From Halodesulfovibrio sp. (GTDB taxonomy: Bacteria; Desulfobacterota; Desulfovibrionia; Desulfovibrionales; Desulfovibrionaceae), in assembly GCF_025210605.1 (NCBI RefSeq), contig NZ_JAOARI010000017.1, positions 186,001-250,000 on the forward strand: 64,000 nucleotides of DNA, read 5' to 3'. The notes beneath the pieces were generated by a model. The model ran no database searches, had not been told where the DNA came from, and saw nothing but the letters and a program-made list of their open reading frames with translations. The translations under genes were made by a program, and so were the position numbers. Shown here piece by piece: positions 25,900 through 40,221 of this stretch. The number at the start of each line of letters is the position of its first letter. Position 1 is the first letter of the stretch.

Positions 25900-26241
25900 C
25901 TAAGCTCGTTTGGAACGGTCAAACTGCACAGCAGTACCGTAACAAGAGAAATATTTACTACCATCCGGATGGAACGCTATGTTCTCCTGATATCCGATGA
26001 TGGCTTGAGCACCTTTATTAACTGCACGAGCAGTCATACCGAAAAAGGCATCGTCGGAATCATAGCCGCGACATGCAACCAGCCCGAGAACTTTTCCGAT
26101 AGCACGTCCCTCGAGTACCTCAGTAGTTACTACAGGAAACCGACCGGCAAGAAATAAGTCCTTAACACGTTCCATATTTTCGGTACGAGCCTGTTCAGCC
26201 TGTGTCGGCTTTTTATCATTTCCACCAAGCAAAAATAACAT
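25900..26241 (-). CDS. YbjQ/UPF0145-like small protein
   Basis: The 113-residue product has the layout of the YbjQ (UPF0145) family: an early TTEVLEG segment, IGKVLGLVACRG, and a C-terminal half with ARAVNKGAQAIIGYQ and GTAVQF. The family forms a pentameric fold sometimes labelled heavy-metal-binding, with no proven function. The N-terminal 30 residues are polar and family-atypical. A perfect AGGAGG site precedes the ATG. The family assignment is moderate because sequence identity cannot be measured here. Confidence 0.6.
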   Translation of the reverse strand: MLFLLGGNDKKPTQAEQARTENMERVKDLFLAGRFPVVTTEVLEGRAIGKVLGLVACRGYDSDDAFFGMTARAVNKGAQAIIGYQENIAFHPDGSKYFSCYGTAVQFDRSKRA

Positions 26242-26491
26242 TGTAGTCCTCCTGAATTGGCACCCTATCTATCGGGAACGCCACATAATTGTCTTTGCCG
26301 TGACTTATAGCAAGGAGCTTGCCATTTTTGTAAGCAACTGTTTATAAAGAACTAATTCAACACAATGTCAAAAAGACGCCACTTCACCGTTGGTGACAAT
26401 TGAGTAAATAAACGGTACACGGAGGCGAGAGGGATGCTGCAAAATCATACTGGAGCGCCTTCAATCATTAGCTGCGAGGGGATTATTTTCT

Positions 26492-29400
26492 ATGGGTGCA
26501 CGCCTTTTCCGAATCTTTTTTTGCGTACTAGTAACCGTCATTTTGTCGGCGACATACGCTATTGCTGCCCCTACTGCGCCAATTAAAGAACGAAAAAATA
26601 TTCTGTATCTAAACTCCTACCACAACGGGTACGAATGGTCGGACAACCTTCTCGAAGGTTTTAAAAAGCGCATTGAAGACAGTCCGTATTCCATAATGTT
26701 GCAGGTTGAATATCTCGACTCCAAAAAATTTCCTTACGAACAAGCAATCCAACATGTCATGGAATTGTTCCGACGAAAATTTTCTGACACTCCCTTCGAC
26801 CTGATTGCCGTTTCAGACAACGATGCATTCAATTTTATCATTAAATACGGGGAAGAACTTTTTCCAGATGTCCCTGTTGTGTTTGTCGGGGTAAACGACT
26901 TTAACCCAGCACAAATTGCAGGCAAGCAAGTTACTGGTGTCACAGAAACGTTTGACGTAGCAGCAAACATCCGTCTTGCATTGGAGATGCACCCAAACCT
27001 GAAGCAATTGATTGTTATTGGTGACGAATCCGTCACGGGTAAGGCGATTCGCAAACAGGTTGTGGAAGGTATTCCTACTATTGATAAAGGGTTGAAGGTA
27101 CAATTTTGGACAGACCTGCCGCATAAAGAAATTATCCACCGTGTTAAACAGGTTTCCCGCGATACATTTTTTTATTTTATTCCGATGTATCGGGAAATTG
27201 ACGGTCAATTTTATTCCGCGCAGGAACTCCTGCAAAAGGTGCATGACAACACACATGCACCGCTTTATTCAAACTGGAGATTCTTACTCGGGCACGGCAT
27301 CCTCGGGGGTAAATTAATTTCCGGCGTAACTGACGGAAGACTTGCCGCTGAGCTTGGTCTTAAAATCCTTAACGGCACACCTGCAAATCAAATCCCTGTT
27401 ATATCCCAAAACACTTCACCGTGGGCATTCGACTACAACGAGTTAAAGCGCCTGCACATAAGCGAACGCGCGTTACCGGAATCTGCTAATATGATTAACG
27501 CGCCGAGCCGCTTCTACGAACTGAACAAGCAGGTGTTCTGGGTCATTATCATCAGCCTTATTCTTCTCACCATCACACTTGTTCTGTTGGTGATGAATAT
27601 TCTTGAAAAAAAATCTGTAGAGCAAAAAATTAAAGATCAGCTTTCATTTTTACGCCTGCTTATGGATACCATCCCGATTCCTATTTATTCGAAAGATAAG
27701 TATGGAAGATACCAGCAATGCAACCTTGCGTTCGAAAAGTTTTTCGGAGTTCAACGCGACGACATTTTGAATTGTAATGAATGGGAGCTGCAAGAATTCG
27801 GTCTGTCCCAGTTGCAGCACCCTGTCGATCATCAATTGCTGCAAGAACCGGATGAATCCATCTACGAACAGACTATTTCATCCCGCGAAGGCGGCGTACA
27901 CAATATCCTGCTGCACAAAGCAACAAACGTGAACGCCCGTGGTGAAATTGCGGGCATGGTGGGTGTCATCTTTGATTTTTCTGACCGCAAAAAGGCAGAA
28001 GACCGCTTACGCTTTGCAGAAGAAAAATACCGCTCTATCTTTGAAAACTCCCCGCTTGGCATTTTCAGGGTACGTCCTACAGGAGCCTTTGTTGATGTAA
28101 ACCCTGCGTTTGCGAGGATGAACGGGTATACTTCGCCAGCAGAGTTTATGGCAGATGAAAATAATGCCCTTGAAGATTTGTTACAGGATGTTGATTTCCA
28201 CAAAGCCCGTGCAAACGAGATTTTGACGTTTGAAAAAACACTGCTGCGCCCAGATAACACGAAAATTGCCGCAAACTTATCTGTGCGTGTTGTACGTGAC
28301 CGCCTGAATAACATTGAGCTTCTCGAAGGCTTTTCCGAAAACGTCACTACACGCAAACGCGCAGAAAAAGCATTACGCAATTCAGAACGAATGCTGCAAT
28401 CCGTCATGGACAACATCCCACAGCATGTTTCGTGGAAAAGTAATAACTTCAAATATATGGGAAGCAACAGGTCGTTCGATCAGTTCTTTGGCGTCCAGCA
28501 TGCCCGTGAGCTTATAGGCAAAACAGACGCAGAATTCTTGTTCAATAAACAAGATGCCGATGCAATGCAGCATGCTGACAGTCTGGTGCTTACCCGCAAC
28601 ATCCCGCAGCTAAAATCCAAAGAGCGTATCACGGATAAAGAAGGCAATCTTGTCTGGCTGGAAATAAACCGTCTGCCGCTTCACGGCGACAAAGGCGAAA
28701 TTGTGGGGCTGCTCACCACAGCAGAAGACATTACGCAACGCATCAACCTTGAGCGCCAATTGCTTCAGTCACAAAAAATGGAAGCTATCGGCACTCTTGC
28801 CGGTGGCATTGCCCATGACTTCAATAATATTCTGACGTCCATTATCAACTCAGTTGAACTGGCACTTATTGATATTGACGAGGAAACGCTCACATCCAAA
28901 GATTTGGAACGTGCATTGCGCGCCGCACAACATGGTAGCGGACTGGTGAAAAAGATCCTTACGTTCAGCAAGCCATCCGTTGCCGGATTCCGTACAATTA
29001 ATATTTTGGAAATTATGAACGAATCCGTGGGACTTATTTCAGCATCGCTACCACGTAATATTAACGTAGAAACAACCTATAATGTTGATGATGCACATAC
29101 CTTCGGTGATCCGACTCAAATGAATCAGGTCATGATGAATATATGTACAAACTCGTTCCAAGCATTGCGCGAGCATGGCGGCACGTTGTGCCTTAGTGTG
29201 GATGCGGAATATCTTACAGAAGAAAAAGCAAGTCAGTTCAACATCCCTAAGGGTGAATACTTCAAATTAGTCATTGAAGATAACGGGCCTGGCATTACGT
29301 CTGAAATTCAAGACAAGATTTTTGACCCGTTCTTCACTACAAAAGGAAAGACAGAAGGAACCGGCTTGGGGCTTTCCGTTGTTCTTGGAATTATCACAGG

Positions 29401-29896
29401 GCACGGCGGGGGTGTCGAAGTAAGTAGTATACCGTTTGAACGCACCGCTTTCACAATCTATCTCCCGCATATTGACAAACCAGTCTTAAGGGCAGAAGAA
29501 CAGCACGTAGAAAGTATTCTTCAAGGTGAAGGACGTATTTTGTTTGTTGAAGACGACCCTGACCAACTTACGACAATTCCTAGAGTTCTCAGAAACTTAG
29601 GCTATGAGGTTGACCCTATAGGTGATGCTGCGTTAGCAGCAGATATGATTAGTGAGCAACCCGAATCGTGGGATCTCGTCATCACGGATTTTGATATGCC
29701 CGAACTGAACGGTCTTGAGTTAGCGCAACATATCAGCGACACCGCACCGGAGCTTCCGGTTATTATGGTTTCCGGTCGAAATCTCGCAGCCAAAGGTGCT
29801 CAAGAAATTCCGTCTGTCAAAACCTTGGTCAGCAAGCCGTACAACAGTTCCATTATTGGAAAAGCAATCACTTCTGTACTGCACCCGTTACAGTAA
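26492..29896 (+). CDS. Hybrid sensor histidine kinase with periplasmic ABC-substrate-binding-type sensor domain
   Basis: The 1134-residue membrane protein starts with a signal sequence (residues about 5-27). A periplasmic domain like PF04392 ABC-type binding proteins covers about 35-300 (NILYLNSYHNGYEWS, FVGVNDFNPA). One membrane segment lies at about 348-370, then three PAS domains (about 380-500, 505-630, 640-760). The kinase core follows, with the phospho-acceptor His775 in GGIAHDFNNIL and the ATP site DNGPGI and GTGLGLSVV. A C-terminal receiver has Asp1066 in DFDMPELNG. The next gene, 53 bases on, is its sigma-54 response regulator. The pair sits where DVU3022-3023 sit in Desulfovibrio vulgaris, so it probably senses lactate or a related acid. 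The ligand is inferred. Confidence 0.93.
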   Translation: MGARLFRIFFCVLVTVILSATYAIAAPTAPIKERKNILYLNSYHNGYEWSDNLLEGFKKRIEDSPYSIMLQVEYLDSKKFPYEQAIQHVMELFRRKFSDTPFDLIAVSDNDAFNFIIKYGEELFPDVPVVFVGVNDFNPAQIAGKQVTGVTETFDVAANIRLALEMHPNLKQLIVIGDESVTGKAIRKQVVEGIPTIDKGLKVQFWTDLPHKEIIHRVKQVSRDTFFYFIPMYREIDGQFYSAQELLQKVHDNTHAPLYSNWRFLLGHGILGGKLISGVTDGRLAAELGLKILNGTPANQIPVISQNTSPWAFDYNELKRLHISERALPESANMINAPSRFYELNKQVFWVIIISLILLTITLVLLVMNILEKKSVEQKIKDQLSFLRLLMDTIPIPIYSKDKYGRYQQCNLAFEKFFGVQRDDILNCNEWELQEFGLSQLQHPVDHQLLQEPDESIYEQTISSREGGVHNILLHKATNVNARGEIAGMVGVIFDFSDRKKAEDRLRFAEEKYRSIFENSPLGIFRVRPTGAFVDVNPAFARMNGYTSPAEFMADENNALEDLLQDVDFHKARANEILTFEKTLLRPDNTKIAANLSVRVVRDRLNNIELLEGFSENVTTRKRAEKALRNSERMLQSVMDNIPQHVSWKSNNFKYMGSNRSFDQFFGVQHARELIGKTDAEFLFNKQDADAMQHADSLVLTRNIPQLKSKERITDKEGNLVWLEINRLPLHGDKGEIVGLLTTAEDITQRINLERQLLQSQKMEAIGTLAGGIAHDFNNILTSIINSVELALIDIDEETLTSKDLERALRAAQHGSGLVKKILTFSKPSVAGFRTINILEIMNESVGLISASLPRNINVETTYNVDDAHTFGDPTQMNQVMMNICTNSFQALREHGGTLCLSVDAEYLTEEKASQFNIPKGEYFKLVIEDNGPGITSEIQDKIFDPFFTTKGKTEGTGLGLSVVLGIITGHGGGVEVSSIPFERTAFTIYLPHIDKPVLRAEEQHVESILQGEGRILFVEDDPDQLTTIPRVLRNLGYEVDPIGDAALAADMISEQPESWDLVITDFDMPELNGLELAQHISDTAPELPVIMVSGRNLAAKGAQEIPSVKTLVSKPYNSSIIGKAITSVLHPLQ

Positions 29897-29949
29897 CTTC
29901 TCGCTAACCGCCCCAAAAGGCGCAGAAACACAAGTTTCGGAAACTGAGC

Positions 29950-31389
29950 ATGCCCAACATTCTGATTATTGATGATGACGTTAATATCTGTGAGACTTTC
30001 GAAAGTCTGCTTTCCCGCCTTCAATATGATTGCTCCACAGCACAGACTATTGCTCAAGGATTCAGTCTGCTGCGGGAACAAGAATTTGACGTGCTCTTTC
30101 TTGATGTCCGCCTTCCGGATGGCAACGGACTAGACTACCTTTCTGACATCGGACATTTTGATAATCCACCAGAAGTTATTATCTTAACAGGTGATGGCGA
30201 CCCGGCAGGAGCCGAAACAGCTATTCAACGCGGCGTGTGGGACTACCTTGTAAAACCTGCATCTATCAAAGATATTACGCAGACACTCAAGCGTGTTCTT
30301 AAATATCGTCAAGAAAAACGAGATAAAAGCCGCGACACAAAGCCACTAGCCAGTGCCCATATGGTCGGCACCAGCTCTATCATCCAAAACTGTTTCAGTC
30401 TGATGGCACAGGCAGCATCTACCGATGCAAACGTGCTCATCACGGGTGAGACAGGAACAGGCAAAGAACTTACGGCACGGACAATACATACCAACAGCAA
30501 ACGCTCAAAAGGAGATTTTGTTGTTGTTGACTGCGCTGCTTTAACAGAAACCTTGCTTGAATCGACACTGTTCGGACATAAAAAAGGGGCATTTACCGGC
30601 GCGCAAACCGATAAGGACGGGTTGGTAAAACTGGCAGACAACGGCACACTGTTTTTAGACGAAGTGGGCGAAATGCCTCTAACTATTCAGAAATCCTTTT
30701 TGCGCTTCCTGCAAGAACGGGTCTTTAGACCTGTAGGGGGAACTGTTGAAGAAAAAAGCGATTTCCGCCTTATTTCCGCAACAAACCGTAACCTGCAACA
30801 AATGGTCGAACAGGGAGAGTTTCGCCGAGATCTCTTCTTCCGCCTTAAAACAGTCCATATTGAACTTCCTGCTCTTCGTCTTCGTAACGATGACCTTGAA
30901 CAGCTTTCACAATATAGAATTGAGAAACTCTGCAAACAATATGGAATGCCCACTAAACATTTTTCTGCGGACTTTTTCCCTACGCTAGCCAAATACGACT
31001 GGCCGGGAAACGTTCGTGAGTTATTTAACGCCCTTGAACAGGCGTTAGTCGCTGCCGGTTCGGAATCTGTCCTCTACGCAAGACATCTTCCAGCCGACAT
31101 CCGTATCAAGATTGCACAAGCAAACCTTGTGCGCGGACTGGAAAATCAGACAACTACCGAGACTCAATCACCGGTGTCTGAAAAATCAGACCAGCAATCT
31201 GCGGCACCGTTTTCATTTTCTTTCGATGCGCTGCCCACATTGCGACAATTTAAATCTGATATGGAAAAAAAGTACCTTCTACAACTCATCGCGCAGCATG
31301 GTTCCAACATTCAAGAAATCTTGGAAACTTCGGGATTATCCCGCTCCCATCTCTATGCATTGCTGAAAAAGTATAATATCTCCTTATAA
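29950..31389 (+). CDS. lurR: Sigma-54-dependent response regulator, LurR-like activator of lactate utilisation
   Basis: This 479-residue NtrC-type protein has a receiver domain (residues 1-120, phospho-acceptor Asp52 in FLDVRLPDG). The AAA+ sigma-54 interaction domain has Walker A GETGTGKE at 166-173 and the GAFTGA loop at 213-218, followed by LFLDEVGEM. A C-terminal Fis-type helix-turn-helix (IQEILETSGLSRSHLYALLKKY) completes it. It activates open complex formation at -24/-12 promoters. In D. vulgaris the regulator at this position, LurR (DVU3023), controls the lactate operon. Here the operon follows directly, with a sigma-54 promoter at 31688. The gene name rests on this synteny. It is co-transcribed with the kinase. 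Confidence 0.88.
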   Translation: MPNILIIDDDVNICETFESLLSRLQYDCSTAQTIAQGFSLLREQEFDVLFLDVRLPDGNGLDYLSDIGHFDNPPEVIILTGDGDPAGAETAIQRGVWDYLVKPASIKDITQTLKRVLKYRQEKRDKSRDTKPLASAHMVGTSSIIQNCFSLMAQAASTDANVLITGETGTGKELTARTIHTNSKRSKGDFVVVDCAALTETLLESTLFGHKKGAFTGAQTDKDGLVKLADNGTLFLDEVGEMPLTIQKSFLRFLQERVFRPVGGTVEEKSDFRLISATNRNLQQMVEQGEFRRDLFFRLKTVHIELPALRLRNDDLEQLSQYRIEKLCKQYGMPTKHFSADFFPTLAKYDWPGNVRELFNALEQALVAAGSESVLYARHLPADIRIKIAQANLVRGLENQTTTETQSPVSEKSDQQSAAPFSFSFDALPTLRQFKSDMEKKYLLQLIAQHGSNIQEILETSGLSRSHLYALLKKYNISL

Positions 31390-31431
31390 AACAAGGTTGA
31401 TAAAACAAACAAAATAAACGCTAATATTATG

Positions 31432-31448
31432 CAAACAAGCATTGTTTG
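31432..31448. promoter_or_regulatory. Candidate upstream activator site for the LurR-like regulator
   Basis: CAAACA-AGCAT-TGTTTG is a perfect 6 bp dyad, flanked by further CAAACAAAA and TTTTGTTG stretches. It lies about 240 bases upstream of the -24 element, a normal enhancer distance for sigma-54 activators. Binding is inferred from position only. Confidence 0.4.
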
Positions 31449-31571
31449 TGTACTCATTTTGTTGTAGAAGGAGCAACTAGTTATATTCGTCTGATTTTTA
31501 AGACAAGATAACCTTTTAGATTTACAGGGTTAAGCCCCCCTGATTCAGGGATTATCCTTTTACTATTAGCC

Positions 31572-31598
31572 CTATCATCTATTGATAGTCTTATTTTT
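31572..31598 (+). terminator. Weak terminator after lurR
   Basis: CTATCA / TGATAG with a 5-base loop is followed by TCTTATTTTT. The stem is short. It would separate regulator and operon transcripts. An upstream dyad CCCTGA-T-TCAGGG lies at 31538-31550. Confidence 0.45.
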
Positions 31599-31687
31599 CA
31601 GACAACTTCGTGATTCGCAAAAAACCACAACAACAGCTTCTCAATATAACATATTGTAATCGCTGGGTTTATAAAAAATCACACAAG

Positions 31688-31703
31688 TGGCATATCTTTT
31701 GTA
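31688..31703 (+). promoter_or_regulatory. Sigma-54 (-24/-12) promoter of the lactate operon
   Basis: TGGCAT-ATCTT-TTGTA matches the sigma-54 consensus TGGCAC-N5-TTGCA with exact spacing and two mismatches. It lies about 150 bases before por and directly downstream of a gene for a sigma-54 activator. Confidence 0.65.
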
Positions 31704-31711
31704 TTGGTTAA

Positions 31712-35509
<3,798 letters not shown>

Positions 35510-35532
35510 CACGCAGCCAGCTAACTAGCTGT

Positions 35533-35582
35533 TAAAGGTTCCCGGTAAGGGAGCGGAAGCCTGAGCCGGGAACCTTTTTATT
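35533..35582 (+). terminator. Intercistronic terminator-like hairpin between por and lctP
   Basis: AAAGGTTCCCGG pairs with CCGGGAACCTTT and is followed by a short T-rich tail. It would let por be made in excess over the distal genes by partial termination or by protecting the 3' end. Confidence 0.8.
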
Positions 35583-35652
35583 CAATCGTATCCGTTTTAA
35601 TGGTGGAAAAGCGGATACGGTTGCTAACAACCTAAATGAGGAGCGTTTTATT

Positions 35653-37338
35653 ATGTTAGCAATGTTTGCTGTACTGCCTATTCTGGCAGCTCTTATTCTC
35701 ATGGTAGGCCTTCGCTGGCCTGCAACTAAGGCTATGCCTGTAGCTTGGGCGTGTGCTGTTCTTGGCGCAATGGCAGGCTGGGGTCTTGATGCAGGCTACG
35801 TAGCCGCTATGTCTTTCCATGGCCTCATTACAGCAATCTCCGTACTTATCATCGTTTTTGGTGCTATCCTTATTCTGTACACATTGCAGTACAGCGGTGG
35901 TATGGAAACAATTCAGTACGGCATGCAGCAGATTTCCGCTGACCGTCGCGTTCAGGCGATCATCATCGGTTTCATGTTTGCTGCATTCATTGAAGGTGCT
36001 GCTGGCTTCGGTACTCCGGCTGCTCTTGCTGCACCTCTGCTTCTGTCTCTTGGCTTCCCGCCACTCGCAGCAGCAGTACTCTGTCTCGTATTTAACTCTT
36101 TCCCAGTAACTTTTGGTGCTGTTGGTACCCCGATTATTCTCGGTCTTAAATACGTTCGCCCTCTCGTGGATCAGGCTGTTGCAGCTGGCATCCCGGGTCT
36201 CAACTTCGCTTCTGTCGATCAGTTCAACGCTGTTATCGGCCAGTGGGCAACCGTATACAACACACCAATGATTTACATCCTTCCTATCTTCATGCTCGGT
36301 TTCATCACCCGCTACTTCGGTCCTAACCGCAGCTGGAAAGAAGGCTTTGGCGCATGGAAATTCTGTGTATTTGCATCAACCGCATTTATCGTACCTTACC
36401 TCGTATTCGCTTGGATGATCGGTCCTGAGTTCCCATCCCTTATCGGTGGTCTCGTTGGTCTCGGTATCATCATTCTTGGTGCTAAAAACGGTTTCTGCAT
36501 GCCTAAAGATCACTTTGACTTTGGTGATCACAACAAATGGGATCCTGAATGGACTGGCGAAATTAAAGGTGGTGGTTCTACCAACTTTACTGCTCACATG
36601 TCTCAGTTCCGTGCATGGCTTCCATACGTTCTTATCGGTGCTATCCTCGTTGTTACCCGTATTCCTGAACTCGGTCTCAAAGGCATGCTCGCTGGCGTAT
36701 CTCTCGGCTTCGACGCAGGCTTCCTCGGCCACCCAGAAATTAAGAACTCAATTAAATACCTCTACCTGCCGGGCACCATTCCATTCGTACTCGTTGCTAT
36801 TCTCACCATCGGCCTGCACGGCATGAGCGGTGAAAATACCAAACGTGCTTGGAGTGAAGCTATCGCTAAGATGAAGAACCCAACCATCGCTCTCGTATTC
36901 GCAGTAGCGCTGGTATCCATCTTCCGTCTTTCCGCTAACAACCCTTCAGGTCTTCCTTCCATGCCATTGGCATTGGCGGAAGTTGCAGCTAACATCTTCG
37001 GTGGTGCATGGCCAATGTTTGCATCCTTCGTTGGTGGCTTAGGTGCATTTATTACTGGTTCCAACACCGTATCTGACCTTCTCTTCGCTGAATTCCAGTG
37101 GGGCATGGCAACACAGCTCGAGTTACCTCGTCAGCTTATCGTTGCTGCTCAGGCAGTTGGTGGTGGTATGGGTAACATGGTTTGTATCCACAACATCGTT
37201 GCTGCTTGTGCGGTTGTAGGTCTCTCTGGTCGTGAAGGCGCCATCCTTCGTCGTACCTACGGTCCTTTCCTCCTTTACGGCATCGTAGTTGGTATCATGG
37301 TATCAGCTTGTATCGTGATGTTCCCAACCCTCTTCTAA
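35653..37338 (+). CDS. lctP: L-lactate permease
   Basis: LctP imports lactate, probably with protons. The 561-residue protein is strongly hydrophobic with roughly 12-14 membrane segments and the LctP family stretches [31 protein letters not shown] and [14 protein letters not shown] near the C-terminus. Length is typical (about 550). AAATGAGGAG precedes the ATG at a good distance. It is second in the lactate operon, between strong hairpins on both sides. Confidence 0.97.
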   Translation: MLAMFAVLPILAALILMVGLRWPATKAMPVAWACAVLGAMAGWGLDAGYVAAMSFHGLITAISVLIIVFGAILILYTLQYSGGMETIQYGMQQISADRRVQAIIIGFMFAAFIEGAAGFGTPAALAAPLLLSLGFPPLAAAVLCLVFNSFPVTFGAVGTPIILGLKYVRPLVDQAVAAGIPGLNFASVDQFNAVIGQWATVYNTPMIYILPIFMLGFITRYFGPNRSWKEGFGAWKFCVFASTAFIVPYLVFAWMIGPEFPSLIGGLVGLGIIILGAKNGFCMPKDHFDFGDHNKWDPEWTGEIKGGGSTNFTAHMSQFRAWLPYVLIGAILVVTRIPELGLKGMLAGVSLGFDAGFLGHPEIKNSIKYLYLPGTIPFVLVAILTIGLHGMSGENTKRAWSEAIAKMKNPTIALVFAVALVSIFRLSANNPSGLPSMPLALAEVAANIFGGAWPMFASFVGGLGAFITGSNTVSDLLFAEFQWGMATQLELPRQLIVAAQAVGGGMGNMVCIHNIVAACAVVGLSGREGAILRRTYGPFLLYGIVVGIMVSACIVMFPTLF

Positions 37339-37347
37339 AGTATACTT

Positions 37348-37385
37348 GCCGGAGACAGTCACATACGGCTGTCTCCAGCTTTTTA
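37348..37385 (+). terminator. Intrinsic terminator between lctP and glcD
   Basis: GGAGACAG (37351-37358) and CTGTCTCC (37369-37376) are extended by flanking GC pairs and followed by AGCTTTTTAC. It is a good intrinsic terminator, so downstream genes need read-through or another promoter. Confidence 0.75.
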
Positions 37386-37518
37386 CTAGTGTATTGAAGA
37401 ACGGGGCTACTGCGGAAGTGTGCCCCGTTTTTTCAAGTATTCGCCCAAGCTGCTCGTTGCCGGTTATTTTGAGCACTTGAGGCTGATTGTAGACAACATA
37501 ATTATTGAGGAGAACTCC

Positions 37519-38904
37519 GTGATTAGTGCGTCCTTGACTAAAGAATTTGAAGCCGCAGTCGGCAAAGAAAATGTGTTTACTTCTGAGCCGGAGCGTCAGG
37601 CTTACTCTTATGACTCCGCTGTACTTGAACCTGTAACTCCTGCATTGGTTGTTCGCCCGACCAATTCTGAAGAATTAGGTAAAGTTATTGCGCTCTGTAA
37701 CGAAAACAACTGCCCTATCACTGTACGCGGTGCCGGTACAAACCTTTCCGGCGGCACTATTCCAGATAAGCGTGATGGCATTGTTATTCTCACAAACGGT
37801 CTGAACAAGATCCTCGAAATCAACGAAGAAGATCTTTACGCTGTTGTTCAGCCGGGTGTTGTTACTGCACAGTTTGCACAGGAAGTTGCAAAACGTGGTC
37901 TGTTCTACCCGCCTGACCCGGGTTCTCAGGCTGTTTCCACTATCGGCGGTAACGTTGCCGAAAACGCCGGTGGTCTTCGCGGTCTTAAATATGGCGTAAC
38001 CAAAGATTACGTTATGGGTCTCGACTTTTTTGATGTAAACGGTCAGCTCGTAAAAACCGGTTCACGCACTGTTAAATGTGTAACCGGCTATAACCTTGCA
38101 GGTCTTATGGCTGCTTCTGAAGGCACTCTTGGTGTATTCAACGAAATCATCCTCAAACTTACACCACCACCTGCTGCATCTAAAGCTATGATGGCTGTAT
38201 TTGACGATGTTAACAAAGCTTCCGAAGCTGTTGCTTCCATTATTGCTGCCCACGTTGTTCCTTGTACTCTTGAATTCATGGATCAGGCTGCACTCAAACA
38301 CGTTGAAGCATACACTAAAGCAGGTCTTCCTGTAGAAGCTGCTGCTATTCTTCTTATCGAAGTAGACGGTCACCCGGGACAGGTTGCTGACGAAGCTGCT
38401 GTTGTAGAAAAATGTCTCTCTAAAGCTGGTGCAACTGCTGTTCACGTTGCAAAAGACGCTGAAGAGAAATTCAAACTGTGGGAAGCACGCCGTAACGCGC
38501 TGCCAGCTCTTGCTCGTGCTAAGCCGACTACAGTTCTTGAAGATGCAACAGTACCTCGCTCCCAGATTCCTGCAATGGTAGCTGCAATTAACGACATTGC
38601 GAAAAAATACGATCTTGCTATCGGCACATTCGGTCATGCTGGTGACGGTAACCTTCACCCGACAATCCTTTGTGACCGTCGTGATGCAAAAGAATTCCAC
38701 CGTGTAGAAGAAGCTGTTGATAATATCTTTGACGTAGCTCTTTCTCTCAAAGGTACACTTTCCGGCGAGCACGGCATTGGCATGGCAAAATCCAAGTGGA
38801 TGGAAAAGGAAACTTCCCGCGCAACAATTGACTACTCTCTCAATATGAAGCGTGCGATTGATCCTAATAACATCCTCAACCCAGGTAAAATCATCGCAGG
38901 GTAG
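37519..38904 (+). CDS. glcD: FAD-linked oxidase, probable D-lactate dehydrogenase (GlcD/Dld-II type)
   Basis: This flavoprotein probably oxidises D-lactate (or glycolate) to pyruvate and passes electrons to the Fe-S protein encoded next. I chose the GTG at 37519, which follows TTGAGGAG; an upstream ATG in frame would add 33 residues unlike the family. The 461-residue product has the FAD-binding domain (RGAGTNLSGG, then PPDPGSQ and STIGGNVAENAGGLRG) and the C-terminal oxidase domain with GHAGDGNLHP and SGEHGIGMAK. It ends 4 bases before the Fe-S gene. In D. vulgaris the equivalent gene is DVU3027. Confidence 0.93.
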   Translation: MISASLTKEFEAAVGKENVFTSEPERQAYSYDSAVLEPVTPALVVRPTNSEELGKVIALCNENNCPITVRGAGTNLSGGTIPDKRDGIVILTNGLNKILEINEEDLYAVVQPGVVTAQFAQEVAKRGLFYPPDPGSQAVSTIGGNVAENAGGLRGLKYGVTKDYVMGLDFFDVNGQLVKTGSRTVKCVTGYNLAGLMAASEGTLGVFNEIILKLTPPPAASKAMMAVFDDVNKASEAVASIIAAHVVPCTLEFMDQAALKHVEAYTKAGLPVEAAAILLIEVDGHPGQVADEAAVVEKCLSKAGATAVHVAKDAEEKFKLWEARRNALPALARAKPTTVLEDATVPRSQIPAMVAAINDIAKKYDLAIGTFGHAGDGNLHPTILCDRRDAKEFHRVEEAVDNIFDVALSLKGTLSGEHGIGMAKSKWMEKETSRATIDYSLNMKRAIDPNNILNPGKIIAG

Positions 38905-38908
38905 TAGT

Positions 38909-40204
38909 ATGTCAGCAGATCTTACTAAACTTGCGAAGCTCCTTCAGGAGCTGGATGACCAGATGGTTGCTTGCATGAAGTGCGGCATGTGTCAGGCTGT
39001 TTGTCCAGTTTTCTCCGAAACAATGAAAGAGTCTGACGTAACCCGTGGTAAAATTGCCCTGCTCGAGCGTCTTGCAGCAAAACTTATTAACGATGCAGAA
39101 GGTGTTCAGGAAGCTCTGAACCGCTGCCTGCTTTGCGGCTCCTGCGGAGCCAACTGTCCATCCGGCGTACAGATTAGCGATATCTTCATTAAAGCTCGTA
39201 GCATTGTTAACGAGTACATGGGGCTTTCCCCAGTGAAAAAAGCTATCCTGCGCGGCATGGTCGGCAACCCTAAGCTTTTCAACATGCTTCTTGATTTCGG
39301 TTCTAAGTTCCAGAACCTGATGACATCAAAAGCATCTGAAACTCAGGCTACCCGCAAAGCACTATTGCTTGAGCCATTTATCGGCAACCGTCATTTTAAT
39401 CCGGTTGCTAAAAAATCACTGCACGCCAAATACGGTACAATTGATACTCCTGCCGGAAAATCCGGTCTGCGAGTGCTCTTCTTCCCTGGCTGTGTAGCGG
39501 ATAAAATGTACACCAACATGGGCGAAGCATGTCTTAAAGTATTCAAGCATCACGGCGTAGGCGTCTGGATGCCAGCTACTCAGGCTTGCTGTGGTATTCC
39601 TGCTCTTTCAGCAGGCGATAGAACTGCCTATGACAAGATGGTGAAATACAACGCGGAAATTTTCGCCGAGGGTAAATATGATTATATTGTTGCCCCGTGC
39701 GGTTCCTGTATTTCTACCATCATGAAATACTGGCCTAAGTACGGTAAAGAATATCCGGCTGACGTGCAGGCAAAAATCGAAAAGATTGCTGCCAAAGCAA
39801 TGGATATTAATGAATTCCTCGTAGATGTTCTTGGTGTAAAACCGCAAGGCGATGCACCTAAGGGCGGAAAAAAGGTGACCTTCCACGATTCTTGTCACCT
39901 TAAAAAAGGACTCGGCGTAGCAGAACAGCCACGCGACCTTATCCGCATGAACAATAACTACGAACTGGTAGAAATGAATGAAGCTGACCGTTGCTGTGGA
40001 TGCGGCGGTACCTTCACATTATACCACTATGATCTGTCTAAACAGATCGGGGGACGTAAGCGTAACAACATTGTTGATACCGGTGCGCAGGTTGTATCTA
40101 CAGGCTGTCCTGCTTGTATGATGCAAATGAATGATATGCTTTCACAAAACTACGACAATGTAGAAGTAAAGCACAGCATCGAACTCTACGCTGAAACCCT
40201 GTAA
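38909..40204 (+). CDS. Fe-S/CCG-domain electron-transfer subunit (GlcF-like) of lactate dehydrogenase
   Basis: From the ATG at 38909 the product is 431 residues. It has two 4Fe-4S motifs near the N-terminus (CMKCGMCQAVCP and CLLCGSCGANCP) and two CCG domains (FFPGCVADK...CCGIP and FHDSCHLKKG...CCGCGGTF) of the kind found in GlcF and heterodisulfide reductase subunits. It probably takes electrons from the neighbouring flavoprotein and delivers them to the membrane quinone or a further Fe-S partner. The near overlap with glcD shows tight co-expression. It corresponds to DVU3028 by position. Confidence 0.92.
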   Translation: MSADLTKLAKLLQELDDQMVACMKCGMCQAVCPVFSETMKESDVTRGKIALLERLAAKLINDAEGVQEALNRCLLCGSCGANCPSGVQISDIFIKARSIVNEYMGLSPVKKAILRGMVGNPKLFNMLLDFGSKFQNLMTSKASETQATRKALLLEPFIGNRHFNPVAKKSLHAKYGTIDTPAGKSGLRVLFFPGCVADKMYTNMGEACLKVFKHHGVGVWMPATQACCGIPALSAGDRTAYDKMVKYNAEIFAEGKYDYIVAPCGSCISTIMKYWPKYGKEYPADVQAKIEKIAAKAMDINEFLVDVLGVKPQGDAPKGGKKVTFHDSCHLKKGLGVAEQPRDLIRMNNNYELVEMNEADRCCGCGGTFTLYHYDLSKQIGGRKRNNIVDTGAQVVSTGCPACMMQMNDMLSQNYDNVEVKHSIELYAETL

Positions 40205-40221
40205 TCGCTATGCGATATATG

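Noticed and set aside
31501-31560. Insertion-sequence end suggested by the CCCTGATTCAGGG dyad upstream of por
   Set aside because: No transposase, no matching second end and no target duplication are visible.
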